Origin: Zopfochytrium polystomum
Taxonomy: Eukaryota; Chytridiomycota; Chytridiomycetes; Chytridiales; Chytridiaceae
NCBI GenBank assembly: GCA_025765615.1
Contig: JAIVFJ010000023.1
Coordinates: 372,001-436,000, forward strand
Direction of reading: 5' to 3'
Length of the DNA: 64,000 bases
Position 1 is the stretch's first letter; the number at the start of each line of letters is the position of its first letter. The notes beneath the pieces are model-generated. The model was not told the DNA's origin and made no database searches. It was given only the letters and a program-made list of their open reading frames with translations. Below, in pieces: positions 16,266 to 27,787 of this stretch. Position numbers and translations under genes: made by a program.

Positions 16266-19200
16266 ATGGAAACAGTTTCTGTGGACGGCGACTCTGCTCT
16301 GCTGCATAAGCTGTTTCGGGAAAATACTGAGCTGCGGCATCGATGCAATGCACTACAGCGAGAGGTATAAATCTCCTTGAAGCAAAACATTCTTTTTATT
16401 GAGTCTTTCGCACATGACACATGGTAGCTGTACAACAAAGCAGCCTACAGTGAAACGGTTGAGGAAGAGCTTCGTCAGCTGAAGATACGGCTGGAATCTG
16501 GTGAACGAGCATCCTCCGTGACGCCGGTAATTGACGGTGTTTCTTCCCGCTGAAAGTTTTGCTGCAAGCTCATCGAACTTCCAGAATCCCCAGTCTTCGA
16601 AGAAAACTACCCGTGCTGCAGGAGAGCTGGTTTGTGGCAATTTTGGCAATTTAAAACTAAAAAATACAGACCGCTGCTTCGACGAATATCTCCGTAACTA
16701 AAGAGCTTCAAGAAGCGCTCTTCTCCCTGGAGAGAAAAAATGCCGAGCTGAAACAGCTCAAAGAAGATCTGGTCAAGCATCAGCTTCTTATTGATGAAAA
16801 GACTCAGATCATCGGTAAGGCTGCGTCCGCTACCTCACTCCGGAGAACTCAACCGCACGGAAAGAACGAGCTGAAAAAGAAGCTCTTGAATTGCGGACTG
16901 AGTTGTTCGACCTGCGAAATTTCAAAGCTACTGCGATTAAAGAGACTGAAGTGGTCAAACCAAGTCAGGACCGACCGCCTTATCAAGCATGCCATTAACC
17001 TAACTCCTGCAGAACCTGAACAAATTGTACCAGTGGACGTTGTTGAGCTGAAACTGGACATTGAGGCGAAAGACGCCATCATCGCTCAACTGAAGAAACA
17101 GGCAGTCGATATTGCCCTGGAAGCAAATCGAAAACATAATGAACAGCAAAACCAGCTTCAGGGGGTCGAGGCTGTCAGTATGTCGGTTAAAACGGAATTA
17201 AGCTAAGGCATTCCATTATAGTTAATCGAAGGCATTCGGAAAGAGTACGACGAGTTCATTCAAATCACAAAGTTGGAGACAGAAGCTTTCCGCAATCAGC
17301 AAACGTCCGATTATAAAGAACTAAAGGAAGCCTTCGAGGCCCACAAGATTGCCCAATTCGAGGAAAAAAAACGCCTCATGACTGAGTACTCGGTACACCT
17401 CATCGACGAAGAGTTCAATCATTTCAATCTAATTTGTTGTAGAGCTTGCTATATTCGATGCAATCTCAATTTGAAGAGTATAGGACTTCAGCAGAATACA
17501 TGTTCAACACCGAAATATTGAAACTGGAGGACGAGCTTTCTTTGCAGTCGCTTCGATATGAGCACGAAATTATGTATGTCATACAAGCAAAAGACAAGTT
17601 TTACGCCGAAATGATGGTTTCGAAGGACGCCAAAATCATGAACCTCATCGAAGGATCTGACATGCAGACATTGATGCAGAAGCATGAACTGGTGTGCGCT
17701 GAGCGAAAGCTGGAAAATCGCCTCATATTTTTTTTCCAGGACATCGAGAATCTCAGGAAAGAGCACGCTCGAGAAATTGAAAGAGTGAAGTCGGATCAAG
17801 AATCAGAGCAGAAGAATCTTATTGGCCTACTTCAGAGGCAAAACGTGTCTTTGGAATCAAAGTGCGAGAAACTTCAAACACACCTCAAGACTCTGGAAGT
17901 TAGGATAAGGGAATTAATGGGCACTATCGACAACAAGGTTAAAATGCTAAACGACCGGGAAGAGCTGCGGCTAAAAACTGAGAGCGAATACGAGGTACTT
18001 TTCGACTACCCGGATCGACTTAACCGAACACCTACTCATCTTTACTGAAGATCAAATTGGCCGATGCGAACGCTAGAATATCAGCGTTAAACCAAGAAAA
18101 AGAGCATCTGAGGCACAAAGTGATTAGGTTGAATTTGAACGCAAAGGGCGAAGGTGAAAATAGCATAGAAAATATGCTGAAGCGAATAACACGGGTAAGC
18201 TGTGTCGGACTGGATTTCCTTAGTTACATCTGATGAGCAATCAGGAAACTGCTGACCTTCATGTTGAATTCGAACATCTATCCAGCCGTCACGACACTTT
18301 AGTGGGAGAAAATCAAGTTCTTGTTCGTCGCCTTAAGGAGCGAGAAAAGTTTGCAGAGTTTTTGGAAAAAGAAGTAACGAGACGGACGGAGGAGTATATT
18401 TCTATGGTAACCTCCAGAATGCACGGTCAGGATTTCCTCTGACCAAACATATTTCTGCTTATGAAGACACGGACGTTCGAAGAATTTCTTTCTGCCCGAG
18501 CTCGCCAGAGCCGGAAAGAAAAGGCTGCCAAGCTGTCAAGCATTTTCGGTGTGGTCTTGAAACATTTTCTGCTCTAGTTCTTATCTTTTTCAGAGGATGA
18601 CGCCAACGGTCACCATTCGACATATGCCATGGACATAAAGAAATCGAAGTTGCCTAAAAAACCAACGCTCGTCCAAACTTTCATTCCCGCCAAAGGGGTA
18701 AGGAAATGGCATTTCTGTAAGAACCCTAAGGGAGTCCCAGCAAGAAATCGTCGACTTGCAAGCAAGTGCAAGAGAGGCAAAAGCCATGGAAAGTGCGCGC
18801 AAGATGGAGTTGGAGAGAGGATACAAGTAAGCCGCTAATAAATGAACTACTGGTCCCGGACTTACCTTTTGATGCGAAGCTATCTCAAGAAGTTCAAGAC
18901 ACTGTCGAGAGCCTTTGCGACGGGAGACTTCCGGATTATTCCTTCTCACCAGTATGACGCGACTTTGCAGTCCAGCAGCGGTCCATGGCAGAAGGTTCGT
19001 GATGTCGCAGTAGGCGCTTTCCATATCGACAAAGTACGTTACAGACACAACTATACGGCCGGCTAGACGACGCAAACGCAGCCATGGCTAGACTCTACCG
19101 TGAACCTACGAAAGAGTTGTGGGACAACTCGTCCAAGCCTGCGGTTTATTTGGATCCTCGTCAGGTGAGATCGTTTTGTCGCCAGGGGAAACGTAACGAC

Positions 19201-19445
19201 CTCATTTTGGTCAGCAGGCTCCAAGAGAGGACCAGACTGAAGACTCCGAAGTGAAAGTGTACGAGCAGAGAGTAAACACTGCAGTTCCAGTTCCTGCCGC
19301 AACAGCGCCAGCATCACCGGCAAAGGTAAAGTCGGCTGAGGAAATAATGACCTTAAAACAAACTCCGTCTTCCAGCGCTCGTCTGAAGAGTTGCGTGTTG
19401 GTGGGACGCCTGCTTTGCGCCGATACCCTCTTTGAAAGAAAATAA
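16266..19445 (+). CDS. long coiled-coil protein, unrecognised
   Basis: An ATG at 16266 opens METVSVDGDSALLHKLFRE, running to a donor after LQREV. At least a dozen short exons follow, almost all of them heptad-rich: ETVEEELRQLKIRLESGE, KELQEALFSLERKNAELK, DAIIAQLKKQAVDIALE, YRTSAEYMFNTEILKLEDE and AKDKFYAEMMVSKDAKIMN. A less helical C-terminal part contains KPTLVQTFIPAKG and ELWDNSSKPAVYLDPR, and a Pro/Ala/Ser tail ends at 19443-19445. There is no membrane segment or enzyme motif. The well-ordered segment around KDAKIMNLIEGSD looks conserved rather than random coil. Given the flagellar gene in the same window, a basal-body or axonemal role is possible, but this is a guess. The exon chain is hand-joined, and the gene could in principle be two. 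Confidence 0.6.
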
Positions 19446-19716
19446 AGCCATAGAAAGGCAGAATCCCACTGCAAAAATATTCTCGACCCGTGCTGCTAGT
19501 GGCCACAGGGGTGCCGACTTCATATTATGAAACTCGGGAAGGATATTGCAATCGGCACAGTAGCAGTCTTAGCTGATCCTTACGACCGAAAACAATTAGG
19601 GCGTGTTGTCTGGACTGAATTTGAATATATCAGCAGTAAATTGATTAAACACGTGTCTGTCACCCACGACAGCCACAACTGTATTGACTTTGCGAATGGT
19701 CGAGAAGTAAAGCGAA
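19446..19716. other. short convergent intergenic spacer
   Basis: This lies between the 3' ends of the coiled-coil gene (+) and the RRM gene (-). I see only overlapping chance frames and no supported gene. Confidence 0.35.
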
Positions 19717-21477
19717 TCAGCAGAAGAAAGTTCGCGAAGACGATGAAAGCGTTGTCAGTTGCTGCAGTTGCTGCTGCTGCTTGATGCTTGAGCAAAATAC
19801 CACCCTCAAGTTTGTTCTGTTGTTGAAGTAATCCTTGCATGCGGATGCATTCGCAGTCGTGTCGAACACCGCCCAGCACTTGCGCGGTCCAAAGTGCAGT
19901 CGCTGCAGTCCACGATGACGGCGAAACATGGTCTCAAGTTCCGATTGGGCTGGGCTGTGGGGTGGAAAGTGTCGAAATAACAATCAATAAAGTTTTAGGG
20001 GTATAAATAATCAAAGAGGGCGAAATACAAAGCACCACGCTTTACCTAATCGTTGCAACAATCATTTTGATTATCCTGCCGGGGGTCCCCTCGGAACCGG
20101 GAGTAAAATGCGGCGCATAAGCGAACGGTACCAGTCGAGCCTAAATATTAAGTAAATTATTAGGAAAGCTCAGAAAGGCCGATGACACAGTGTGAGGTTC
20201 GGGTGCCCACCTTCATCCTTGTTCGACTTTGTATGATGGAAAGGGACACCTCTGCACTGTTGATCGAATTGAAACACAAAAATACGTACTCCTGGTGAAA
20301 GCCTTTTCGCCAGAGAAGGAGGATGGGAGAAGCAAAGAAGACAGTCAGCCTCATGGTATGGTTGGAAACTTCAATGCACAGAACGAGCGAGAAGACTTTA
20401 AATGAACATTTTTATGGAAAGCGAGCTTGCGAGGGGGTTGTTTGGATCAATTTCTCGTACGACGCATTACCCATTCGTGACACGCCCGTCAACGAAGAAA
20501 GACAGAATTCCTCCAGCATGGCGAAGTTGCGGTCAAGGTTTTGGACGTGCATCGTCGCACCGCCCGCGCTTTCAGCAGTCACCGGCGTCGCTGCGGTTCC
20601 GTCGCCAGTCCCGCCCGACACGTCAGACAGCCTCCTTCCTGCGAAGGCCATCAAAGCGCTGCCCGGTGAAGTCTTGATGGATAGATACGGTGACACGCTT
20701 GATGCGTTGGAAGGGGATGCTTCGCTGCTTGGCAACGAAGCGGATTGAGCTGCAGCCGCAGCAGCAGCAGCCGCTGCGCGAAGTTGTTCTCCCGAGTCAT
20801 GGAAGTGAGCATAAATGTTGGTTTTAGACCAAAGCCATTCTGTTGCGTCGCTGGCTTCCTCCGGGTTGTCGAATTGGACCTTCATTGAAGTTTTTGCAGG
20901 CTAAAATAATTTTTCTTCTTTTAGTGAGAATGGATTGAAGGGTGGAGGGACAAGCAAATACCTGGACGCTTTTTACTCCTGGCACCATTCTCACAATCTT
21001 TTCGAGAGCCGCACAGGTCATCCCTTTCATAAGTCTCACGTAAATGAGCGAGCTGGGCTTCCCGCCATGGACAAGAGCGTGTGGCGCTTGTGGAGGAGCG
21101 TGAAACACAAGCTTGAGTTCCTTGCTGATATTAAAGAGTACTGCGAGGCAGGCGTCGTGCGGGTTCTTGAAAACCACCAAGCTTCCCTTTTTTCGAACGT
21201 TGAAACAAGTTGGCGCATGACATTCCACGTTACCTCTCGATTTTCCCGGAAGTATACTCGAGCAAACCCCTGGAGAGGATAGACCTGATCACAAGGATAT
21301 CACTTGGTCGTTAAATGCAGTCTCATGGGAGTTGCGTGAATGTGCCCGCACCAGTTGAAAGAAGTCACCGAAATCCATGCCGGGGTGGTAAATACGAAGG
21401 CAGCTAGTCACGACGGTACCAACGTCCGAAGACGAGGTGGATCGGCGGTGAATGAATTCTCCACAATCCAGTGCCAT
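19717..21477 (-). CDS. protein with four degenerate RRM domains, putative RNA-binding
   Basis: The ATG at 21477 opens MALDCGEFIHRRS. Four RRM-like units follow. Unit 1: strand SCLRIYHP and helix DFFQLVRAH, then after an intron SLVVFKNPHDACLAVLF. Unit 2: SLIYVRLMK and CAALEKIVRMVPGV, then after an intron MKVQFDNPEEASDATEWLW. Unit 3: ATMHVQNLD and FAMLEEFCLSSLTGV, then QEYVFLCFNSINSAEVSL. Unit 4: LFRHFPPH and ELETMFRRHRGLQRL, then KCWAVFDTTANASACKDYF. Between units 2 and 3 lies a poly-Ala/Ser linker (a run of ten Ala near 20750). RNP1 aromatics are weak, so RNA contact may differ from canonical RRMs. The last exon ends in a short Gln stretch and SSRTFFC at 19717. Splice sites are inferred; no specific orthologue is recognised. 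Confidence 0.6.
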
Positions 21478-22140
21478 TCCCTCTCACGCTTGCGCTTTGA
21501 CGCGATCTCTCTCAGCTCTCCTTATATCTCGTTCCCCCGGACCCTGAAAGGCCAGATTATGCTTTTTGGTTCTCATGGTGATGCTTGAATTTGAGAAGAC
21601 GGAGGTGGGACAGGACAAGCAGCGGACTGCTTCTCTCGCCTTTGCGCTGCAAGGCTGGATGCCAGCAAGCGAGCGACACATTAGTTTCCAGCAGCGAGTG
21701 GAACGACGACCACCTCTCCCCATAGTTGCTTGGGGCTTGAGCTCGTTTCCACAGTCCATTCCTCCGCGAAAAAAAAAAAAAAAAAAAAAAAAGAAAATAC
21801 GCCCCCAGTCGTGTTTGGGTGAAGTCTTCCCCCTTCCATTCGTGCAATGTTTGGTCAGTAACGGGCACAATAATGATAACCAAAAAATCGTAAAAAAAAA
21901 AAAGGGGTGGCGCAGCACTGAACTCGTCGTGCACTCCCACGGATAGAAAGACCCAGACGGATAGAGACAGAGACAGTGACAAGGCAGCAATCTTCATGGC
22001 GGGTTTCAAACACCAGCGACGGAAGTGGCCTTTTTTTTTCTTTTGTCTCCGAAATTTGCAAACACACACACACACACATCCTCACTCACTCACTCAGTCA
22101 CTCACTCAGTCACCCCCTTCCTCTTTCGCTCGATCCGAAA
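21478..22140. other. divergent upstream region with A tract and TCAC microsatellite
   Basis: This is the shared 5' region of the RRM gene (-) and the LRR membrane gene (+). It holds a 24-A run (21769-21792), a second A run near 21891-21903 and a (CA)/(CACT) microsatellite at 22062-22110, just upstream of the LRR gene start. Frames across it are low-complexity by-products. Confidence 0.6.
22062..22110. repeat. (CA)n then (CACT)n simple repeat
   Basis: About eight CA units are followed by TCAC/CACT units with a few GTCA variants, ending about 30 nt before the ATG at 22141. It probably lies in the 5' UTR or promoter of the LRR membrane gene. Confidence 0.85.
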
Positions 22141-23983
22141 ATGCCGACGTCAGACCCGGCCGCTCCATTGTCATCGCCAACGGCCGCACTCGCCACATCC
22201 TCCTCCCCTCCCTCCGGGCGCAACCTCTTCCGCTTTGGCAGCAACAACAACAACAACAACAACATGAGCGCCGCATCCCCCGCAGCAGCTGCTGCTGCAC
22301 CAGCCGCAGCATCAACGGCGGCAACAGCATCAGCGGCAACCGGTTCGGGGCCGTCTGCTGCCTCACGCCTGCGAAGCGTGACCTCGTTCTTCCGAAGCAG
22401 CAGCGACGGCTCAAACAGGTCAGGGCGACACCGAGTCGGCAGCAGCAACTGGTGGCGGACCAGAGTGTTCATCCTCGTCGCCATCGGCATCAGTGTCGGA
22501 GCCATAGCTGGCATTTACCTGCTCACCCTGCGCAGCAGAGACGTTCTCAACTGCTGGGACTCTGCTGGACTACTTCTGAACAACGTTGGCGGTGGATCCA
22601 GCACCCAGGACTCGTCGGACTGCAGCAACGTCCGCAGTGCCGCCTCCAAGTTCGGTTTCAACGCCCTCCCCGGCACATCGTCCTCTGATTGCTGCATCCC
22701 AAACGTAGGGTGGAACTCTTGTTGCCTTACCCCTCCGTTGGTCTTACCTGCGAACCGCACACCGTGACAGAATTCCTTGTCTGTTGGAAATGCTACCTTC
22801 ACGACCACATGCTGTCAAGGCGCTGTTGTAGAGGTCGTCGTGACCGCTCCTCCGATTGCCCTTCCAACCATCCCTCAAGAGCTGCTTTCCATTCAGTACC
22901 TCACGACCTTGTCACTGAAGGCAGGGGCGATATTTGGAGCAGATATTCTGCAGTCGCTCTACACCAGCGTAAAGCCCCTGGCGCGCCTGACCAAGTTGTG
23001 AGTGCATTTTCTTTTTTTTGTGGTTGAATCGATGTCTTACAGATCCACTCAGCCGTTTGACGGGATCATCCTCAAATAACACCCGTACCATCTCAGGAGC
23101 GCTCCCGTCGACGAGCGACCTGACCAACGTTCTCATCCTGTACGTGATACCTTTTCTGGCTGTTCCTGCTAACCGTTGCTTGCAGTGACGTTTCTCACAA
23201 CGACTTGAGCGGGCCCCTCCCTTCAGACTATGCTGACGCTTTCCTCCTTGTGTGAGTAAATGCGCTAATTGTTGTGGAAATGCTGAATTGGCTCTTCGTG
23301 TAACAGGAACGTCTCGTCCAATCCGAAGATTTCTGGCCCTTTACCGAAATCGAAACAGTCGTCGTTGGGTAATTGGGTCCTGACGCCGTACTGCGACTTC
23401 AACAGCACGAATCTGTGCCTGGATTCAACCACCAGGTTCCAACCTATTTGTTACAGTGTAGCCGGCTCAGGGCTACCTACGTGCGGGTCGTCTGGCCTTC
23501 CAAATGCAACGGCGCCGCCTTTGGATATCAACCCAGCCTCATTGAACTATGTGCTGTACACCACCCAATTAGTGGACGTTTCGAAGTTTACTCTACTTAC
23601 TGGCATTTTCGGCCGTAAGTCCTGTCATTCACGAGAAATATTGAATTTCGTTGATGTTCATTCTTTTTGCAGTCATTTTAATAATTGTCATCGCCTCCGT
23701 CCTCGCCGTACGATACTACTTTATGAGGCGGTACCCCGAGAGATACGCTCGATCCACGGAAATCAGCTCCAGCGGTTATGAGCTCCAACCGCGAGCAGCC
23801 CCAGAGCCTCCGCTCCCTTTGTACCAGCCGCAGCCACCTGAGTATTCTCCGTCTTCGGGAAATCCAGAATATCTCGCGCAAGGAGGCAGGGAGGCGCCGA
23901 AGGACGATGGGTATGCTGTCGCACTAGGCGATACCAGCGGCTCGAATCGCGTACCTTTGGAGGGGCAGCGCTCCACTGCTTGA
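22141..23983 (+). CDS. membrane protein with leucine-rich repeats and two transmembrane helices
   Basis: The ATG at 22141 opens a Ser/Ala/Asn-rich segment containing an Asn run (22243-22263) and an Ala run. A hydrophobic helix follows at about residues 103-122 (VFILVAIGISVGAIAGIYLL), then a Cys-rich stretch (SSDCCIPN, TTTCCQG) of extracytoplasmic type. An intron at 22705-22770 removes an in-frame stop. Leucine-rich repeats follow, over several short exons (ELLSIQYLTTLSL, VSHNDLSGPLP, VSSNPKISGPLP). A second Cys-containing segment (TPYCDFNSTNLCLD) precedes a second helix (ILIIVIASVLAVRYYFM). The Pro/Tyr-rich tail (PPLPLYQPQPPEYS) ends at 23983. Both termini are probably cytosolic and the LRR part faces outside. 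Function is unknown; a cell-surface or wall-sensing role is a guess. Confidence 0.72.
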
Positions 23984-24284
23984 GAGTGGATTGGAGCCGT
24001 TCGTTTCTCTGTCATATCCCTTTATCTCCTGTTCTTTTTCAGCAAAGTGCCCTGCTTCGAACATTCCTTTATTTCCGTGCCTGCTTGCATTTACCTTTTT
24101 TTTTTCACTGATGAGTGGTTTTTTTTTGGTCGCCCCTCCGTTTTCCTCGTCTGAGTCTTTCTGTCGCGTCTTCCGTCCGTTCAAGCTGGCGACAAGCAGT
24201 GATAAGATAGTCATGAGTGAGACAAAAAGGGAAATGCCCGAAAGGGGAAAGAGAAACAAAGACCACTTGCACACACACACGGAG

Positions 24285-24663
24285 ATGCCGTCTGCTGACA
24301 CTCTCTCCTCGACTTTTCTGCCCGTCGTCGAACTCGAGCCGTATCTGACAGATCCTTCGTCGCCCGAGGCCCTTGCGCAGTGCAAGAAGGCCGCGGAGGC
24401 GATCGAGACCTACTCGGCCCTCTCCATCCGCGATCCGCGTGTTCCTGAGTCCGCAAACGCACAGTTCCTGGACCTAATCGAAGACTACTTCAGCCAGCCG
24501 TTCGACGAAAAGCTGAAGGATGCTCGCCCCGATTTCGGTTATCAGGTCGGCTCCACACCGGAGCTGACAGAGTTGCCCCGCTGCGGTCGGGACGACGACT
24601 GCAAGGCCCGCGTCGCGCAGGTTTGGATGCTTTCTTTCTTTCTTCTACTCTTCCCCTTTTTTT

Positions 24664-24703
<40 letters not shown>

Positions 24704-24933
24704 CTGCGGAAGGGTTCTGATTCATGAACGATATGCTTGTGACAGATGCCGGACGAGTACAAGCCGCACAACTTTGAAACTCCTGACCCAAAGTGGCGCT
24801 TCTTCTGGCGCATCGGCGAGCAGCCGCCCACCACTGAATTCCCCCGCCTGAACGCGGATCCAGTCATACCTGCTGGTAGGGGAGCCACGAACCTCCTTAA
24901 AGGCGAGTGAGGTTCTGACAGCGGTGTTTCCTT

Positions 24934-24971
<38 letters not shown>

Positions 24972-25700
24972 AAACACAGCGTTTCCCCAGTGGGAAGGCG
25001 AAATGAACAAGTGGGGCTCCCTCATGCACGACGCAGTCGACACCCTCGCCGAGATGCTGGCGGTTGGATTCGGTCTTCCCAAGGACACATTCACCTCGCG
25101 TGCAAAGTACGGACCCCACTTGCTTGCCCCGACTGCGAGCGACCTGGAAAAGTACGGCAAGGTAGCGACGGTCCTCGCCGGCTTCCACACGTACGCAGGC
25201 TCCTTTTTCGCCCCCCCTATTTTGCTACACCTAGCTTCCCTCATGCCCTACCCGCTCTGAGCTTCGCTTTGGAACGCGTACTCATTCATTCATTGAATCC
25301 ACATAGTGACCTCAATTTCCTCACGATTCACGGCAAGTCCCGCTTCCCAGGCCTCTACATTTGGGCCAAGGACGGCCACAAGCTTCTCGCCCGCATTCCG
25401 GACGGCTGCCTCCTCGTCCAGGCAGGGAAGCAAATCGAGTACCTCACGGGTGGCAAGATTCTGGCCGGCTTCCACGAGGTTGTCGTTGTTCCCTCGACCC
25501 TCGACGCACTCGAGCGCCAAAAGGAGAACCAGCGCCCGCCTTGGCGTATCTCGTCCACCCTGTTTTACCACATTGCGTCGGACCAGACTCTGCAGCCGCT
25601 GGACCCGTTTGTGACGGAGGAGAGCACGAAGAAGTACCCTCCTATCAAGACTGGCACCCAAGTGCAGATCGAGCTCGGCTTTTTGAACTTGGACAAGTGA
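24285..25700 (+). CDS. 2-oxoglutarate/Fe(II)-dependent oxygenase, isopenicillin N synthase-like fold
   Basis: Non-haem iron oxygenase that couples 2-oxoglutarate decarboxylation to substrate oxidation; the substrate is unknown. The ATG at 24285 opens MPSADTLSSTFLPVVELEP, the usual DIOX-type N-terminus. The iron triad is visible: HTDLNFLT gives the first His and Asp (the HxD), and a distal His lies in KILAGFHEVV. The Arg that binds the 2-oxoglutarate carboxylate is in WRISSTLFYHI. Four exons join in phase. Introns 1 and 2 each hold a T run of about 35. Intron 3 (donor GTACGC, acceptor CATAG near 25305) cuts the Thr codon between the iron His and Asp. The protein ends LGFLNLDK at 25700, about 350 aa, normal for the family. 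I cannot name the reaction. Confidence 0.85.
24666..24701 (+). repeat. poly-T tract (36 T) inside intron 1 of the oxygenase gene
   Basis: An uninterrupted T run preceded by a further T8C, lying between the donor after KARVAQ and the acceptor before MPDEYKPHN. It may serve as an extended polypyrimidine tract. Its length is likely to vary between reads or isolates. Confidence 0.9.
24936..24970 (+). repeat. poly-T tract (35 T) inside intron 2 of the oxygenase gene
   Basis: An uninterrupted T run about 10 nt before the acceptor that starts the exon AFPQWEGEMNK. It is almost the same length as the tract in the preceding intron. Confidence 0.9.
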
Positions 25701-25881
25701 ATGCTTTTGCATGTAGTGGCCTATGAACACACCGACGATCCTAATGTTTACCAATTGCTCTGACAAGTTTCCCTCCCATCTCTTTACTCATAGTACCTAC
25801 TGCCCGATAATAAATCGAATGCGATCATTGGCCACATTTCCTTGAAAGCGACGAGGGAGAAAACTGGATCTTTTTAGCAGA

Positions 25882-27647
25882 TTATAGTGGATATGTATAG
25901 ACAAGCCCAATAAAGATAACAAGAAGAGCGATTGCGAGAACTGCCACGCAAGCCACAGCCAAAATGACTTTCTTCTTCCGTCGAAGCAGGTCTTCGAATC
26001 CCTGTGATTTGTGGTCCTCGTCGCTTTCCAGCCGAAACTTTGACACGAAAAGGTCCTCGAGGCCCGTTGCCTCCTGTTTCAGCATGGTGTGTGAGATAGA
26101 AGACGAAAACGAAGTATCTCACCTCTGGACGGAAAAACTGCTGGGGCCCCAGCTCCAGAGGCTGCTTAGACGTGCCTGCTTGACTGGATGATGTCCGAAA
26201 TACGGACGGTTGTGAGAATTTGAGGGGTTTTGCAAAATTGCTGCCCTGTTCGAACGGGCTGCGGTGACTTTCTCCCTCCACTTCTTCATCTGTACCATCG
26301 TCATCGTCATCAGGGTCAACGTCTCTCCACAGCCGTTTTCTCAAATGGCCAGTCGCATGGTGCTGGCTGGGCCAACCGACCGGATCCTCCTTAGCCGTAC
26401 TCGATAGGCTGAAGTCCCGGCTGTTTCCATGATCTCCGCTCAATTTCAAGTTTCCTAGAACCGACTGCGCGTCGTCAGCGTCCAGAACGTCGGCTGCACG
26501 GCCAAGTGAGGGGGATCCAGTGCTGAAGTATGCCGATCCGAAGCTGCGACCAGAAGGTGGAGATGTGCGGCGGGGGTCCAAGGAGGACTGTCCAAATTCA
26601 ACAGAGTCTCGAAGGTTTCGCAGGTGATCCATTTGTAAGTTTGTAAGCCCGCCTGGCGAGCCAAGGGTGAGAGACCGTCCAGCGGCAAGCAGAGGCGAAG
26701 AGTGAGACTTGGGCGACGTTCGCTGGCCAAGGTTGCTCGGAGATTTTAGGACCGACGGACGCGTACCGATGGTTGGGATTTTGAATCTTAAAGCTCTCCA
26801 TGCCGTGCGAAGAAGGACAAACGTGAGCTACGTTGGAGTGAGCAACGGTGGGTCTTCTCTCCAGTCTAAAGACATGGGCTTCTCACCAACAACAGGGTGA
26901 CGTTTGAGACAAGTCGCACTGAGGATTCCAAGATAGGATCGGGAAGTGGAAGACGTGTTCGCAAGGCTAACGCGAAAAGAACGACAACCGTCTACCGGAC
27001 ATGGATGTCAAAAAGTAGTCTTCTCCCAGAAACGCACAGAAACGCACCCGTCTCCATTCGATGCTTTGCCGCTGCGGCATTCTGAACAGCAGCGCTTGAG
27101 CGTTTTGTCGCACTTGGCCAAGGAAACACGAGATTCCTTCTGCTGCAAGTGTGGCCGTCGAAAACATAAGCACTGCTACTGGAGATGCCGCACAGCTCAT
27201 GTCTCGATTGATATAAAGGACGTCCACCAGCGGCCCGAATCGGCTGGTGGAGATCGCTTGAAAGTCAAAGCGCTGAGCGGAAATCGGCCTTTCATGCTCG
27301 GGATTGTGGGGCTGGTTGTCCATAACCGGAGAGAATTGGTCCCTCACGTTCGAATCCGCGTGCACATCTTTCCTCGTGAGCTGACGAACCTCGTTGGAGG
27401 AGCCGAGGAAAGCGGCAGTGGCGCAGATGATGGTGTGCGCCAGATACGCAGCGAGCAGCGCAGAGAGGACAAGGAGCACGGCTGCCGCCAATCGGAAAAG
27501 AACAAAGGAACTGCGGGAAGGATGCGCAGATGCGCAGTGTGAGGTCGAGGAATTGCCTGGGAAGGACGGGACGGAGGGCAGCACCGTTGCCGACGGGGAC
27601 GTTCCGTGGTGGAGGGTTGGCGTGCTTTGGGGTGGCGACCCCAGCAT
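25882..27647 (-). CDS. multi-pass or tail-anchored membrane protein, unrecognised
   Basis: The ATG at 27647 opens a Ser/Pro-rich start, then a hydrophobic helix ([18 protein letters not shown] near 27460). A long Ser/Pro/Asp-rich middle follows ([32 protein letters not shown] near 26300). An intron near 26100 joins QQFFRPE to EATGLEDLF. The last exon gives a basic patch (DLLRRKKK), a strong final helix ([19 protein letters not shown]) and a very short tail ending TYPL at 25882. The exon chain between 26640 and 27300 is not resolved. The QQFFRPE/TGLEDLF junction faintly recalls the C-terminus of nuclear-envelope Ima1/TMEM201 proteins, but no zinc finger is visible, so I do not name it. Confidence 0.45.
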
Positions 27648-27787
27648 CTTGACGTGGCCAGACGATCACGTGCGAGCGACAAGTCCGCAAGAAAGAGAAA
27701 AAAAAGAAAGAAAGAAAGAGACGAGGACGGAGAGAAAAAAAAAGAAAAGCAAGGGAAGATCAAACCGTCCACGTCAAGTTACTCGCC

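Noticed and set aside
21769..21792. A24 run as a retroposon tail
   Set aside because: No target-site duplication or transposon-like sequence flanks it; similar A/T runs occur at several gene edges, so a simple repeat is the better reading.
22106..22514. Poly-Ala/Leu/Cys minus-strand frames near 22.3 kb
   Set aside because: They arise from the reverse complement of the Asn/Ala-rich start of the LRR membrane gene.
27346..27360. GTTCGAATCC, resembling a tRNA B box
   Set aside because: The flanks do not form a T stem, and no A box or acceptor stem is nearby; it lies within a candidate coding frame.
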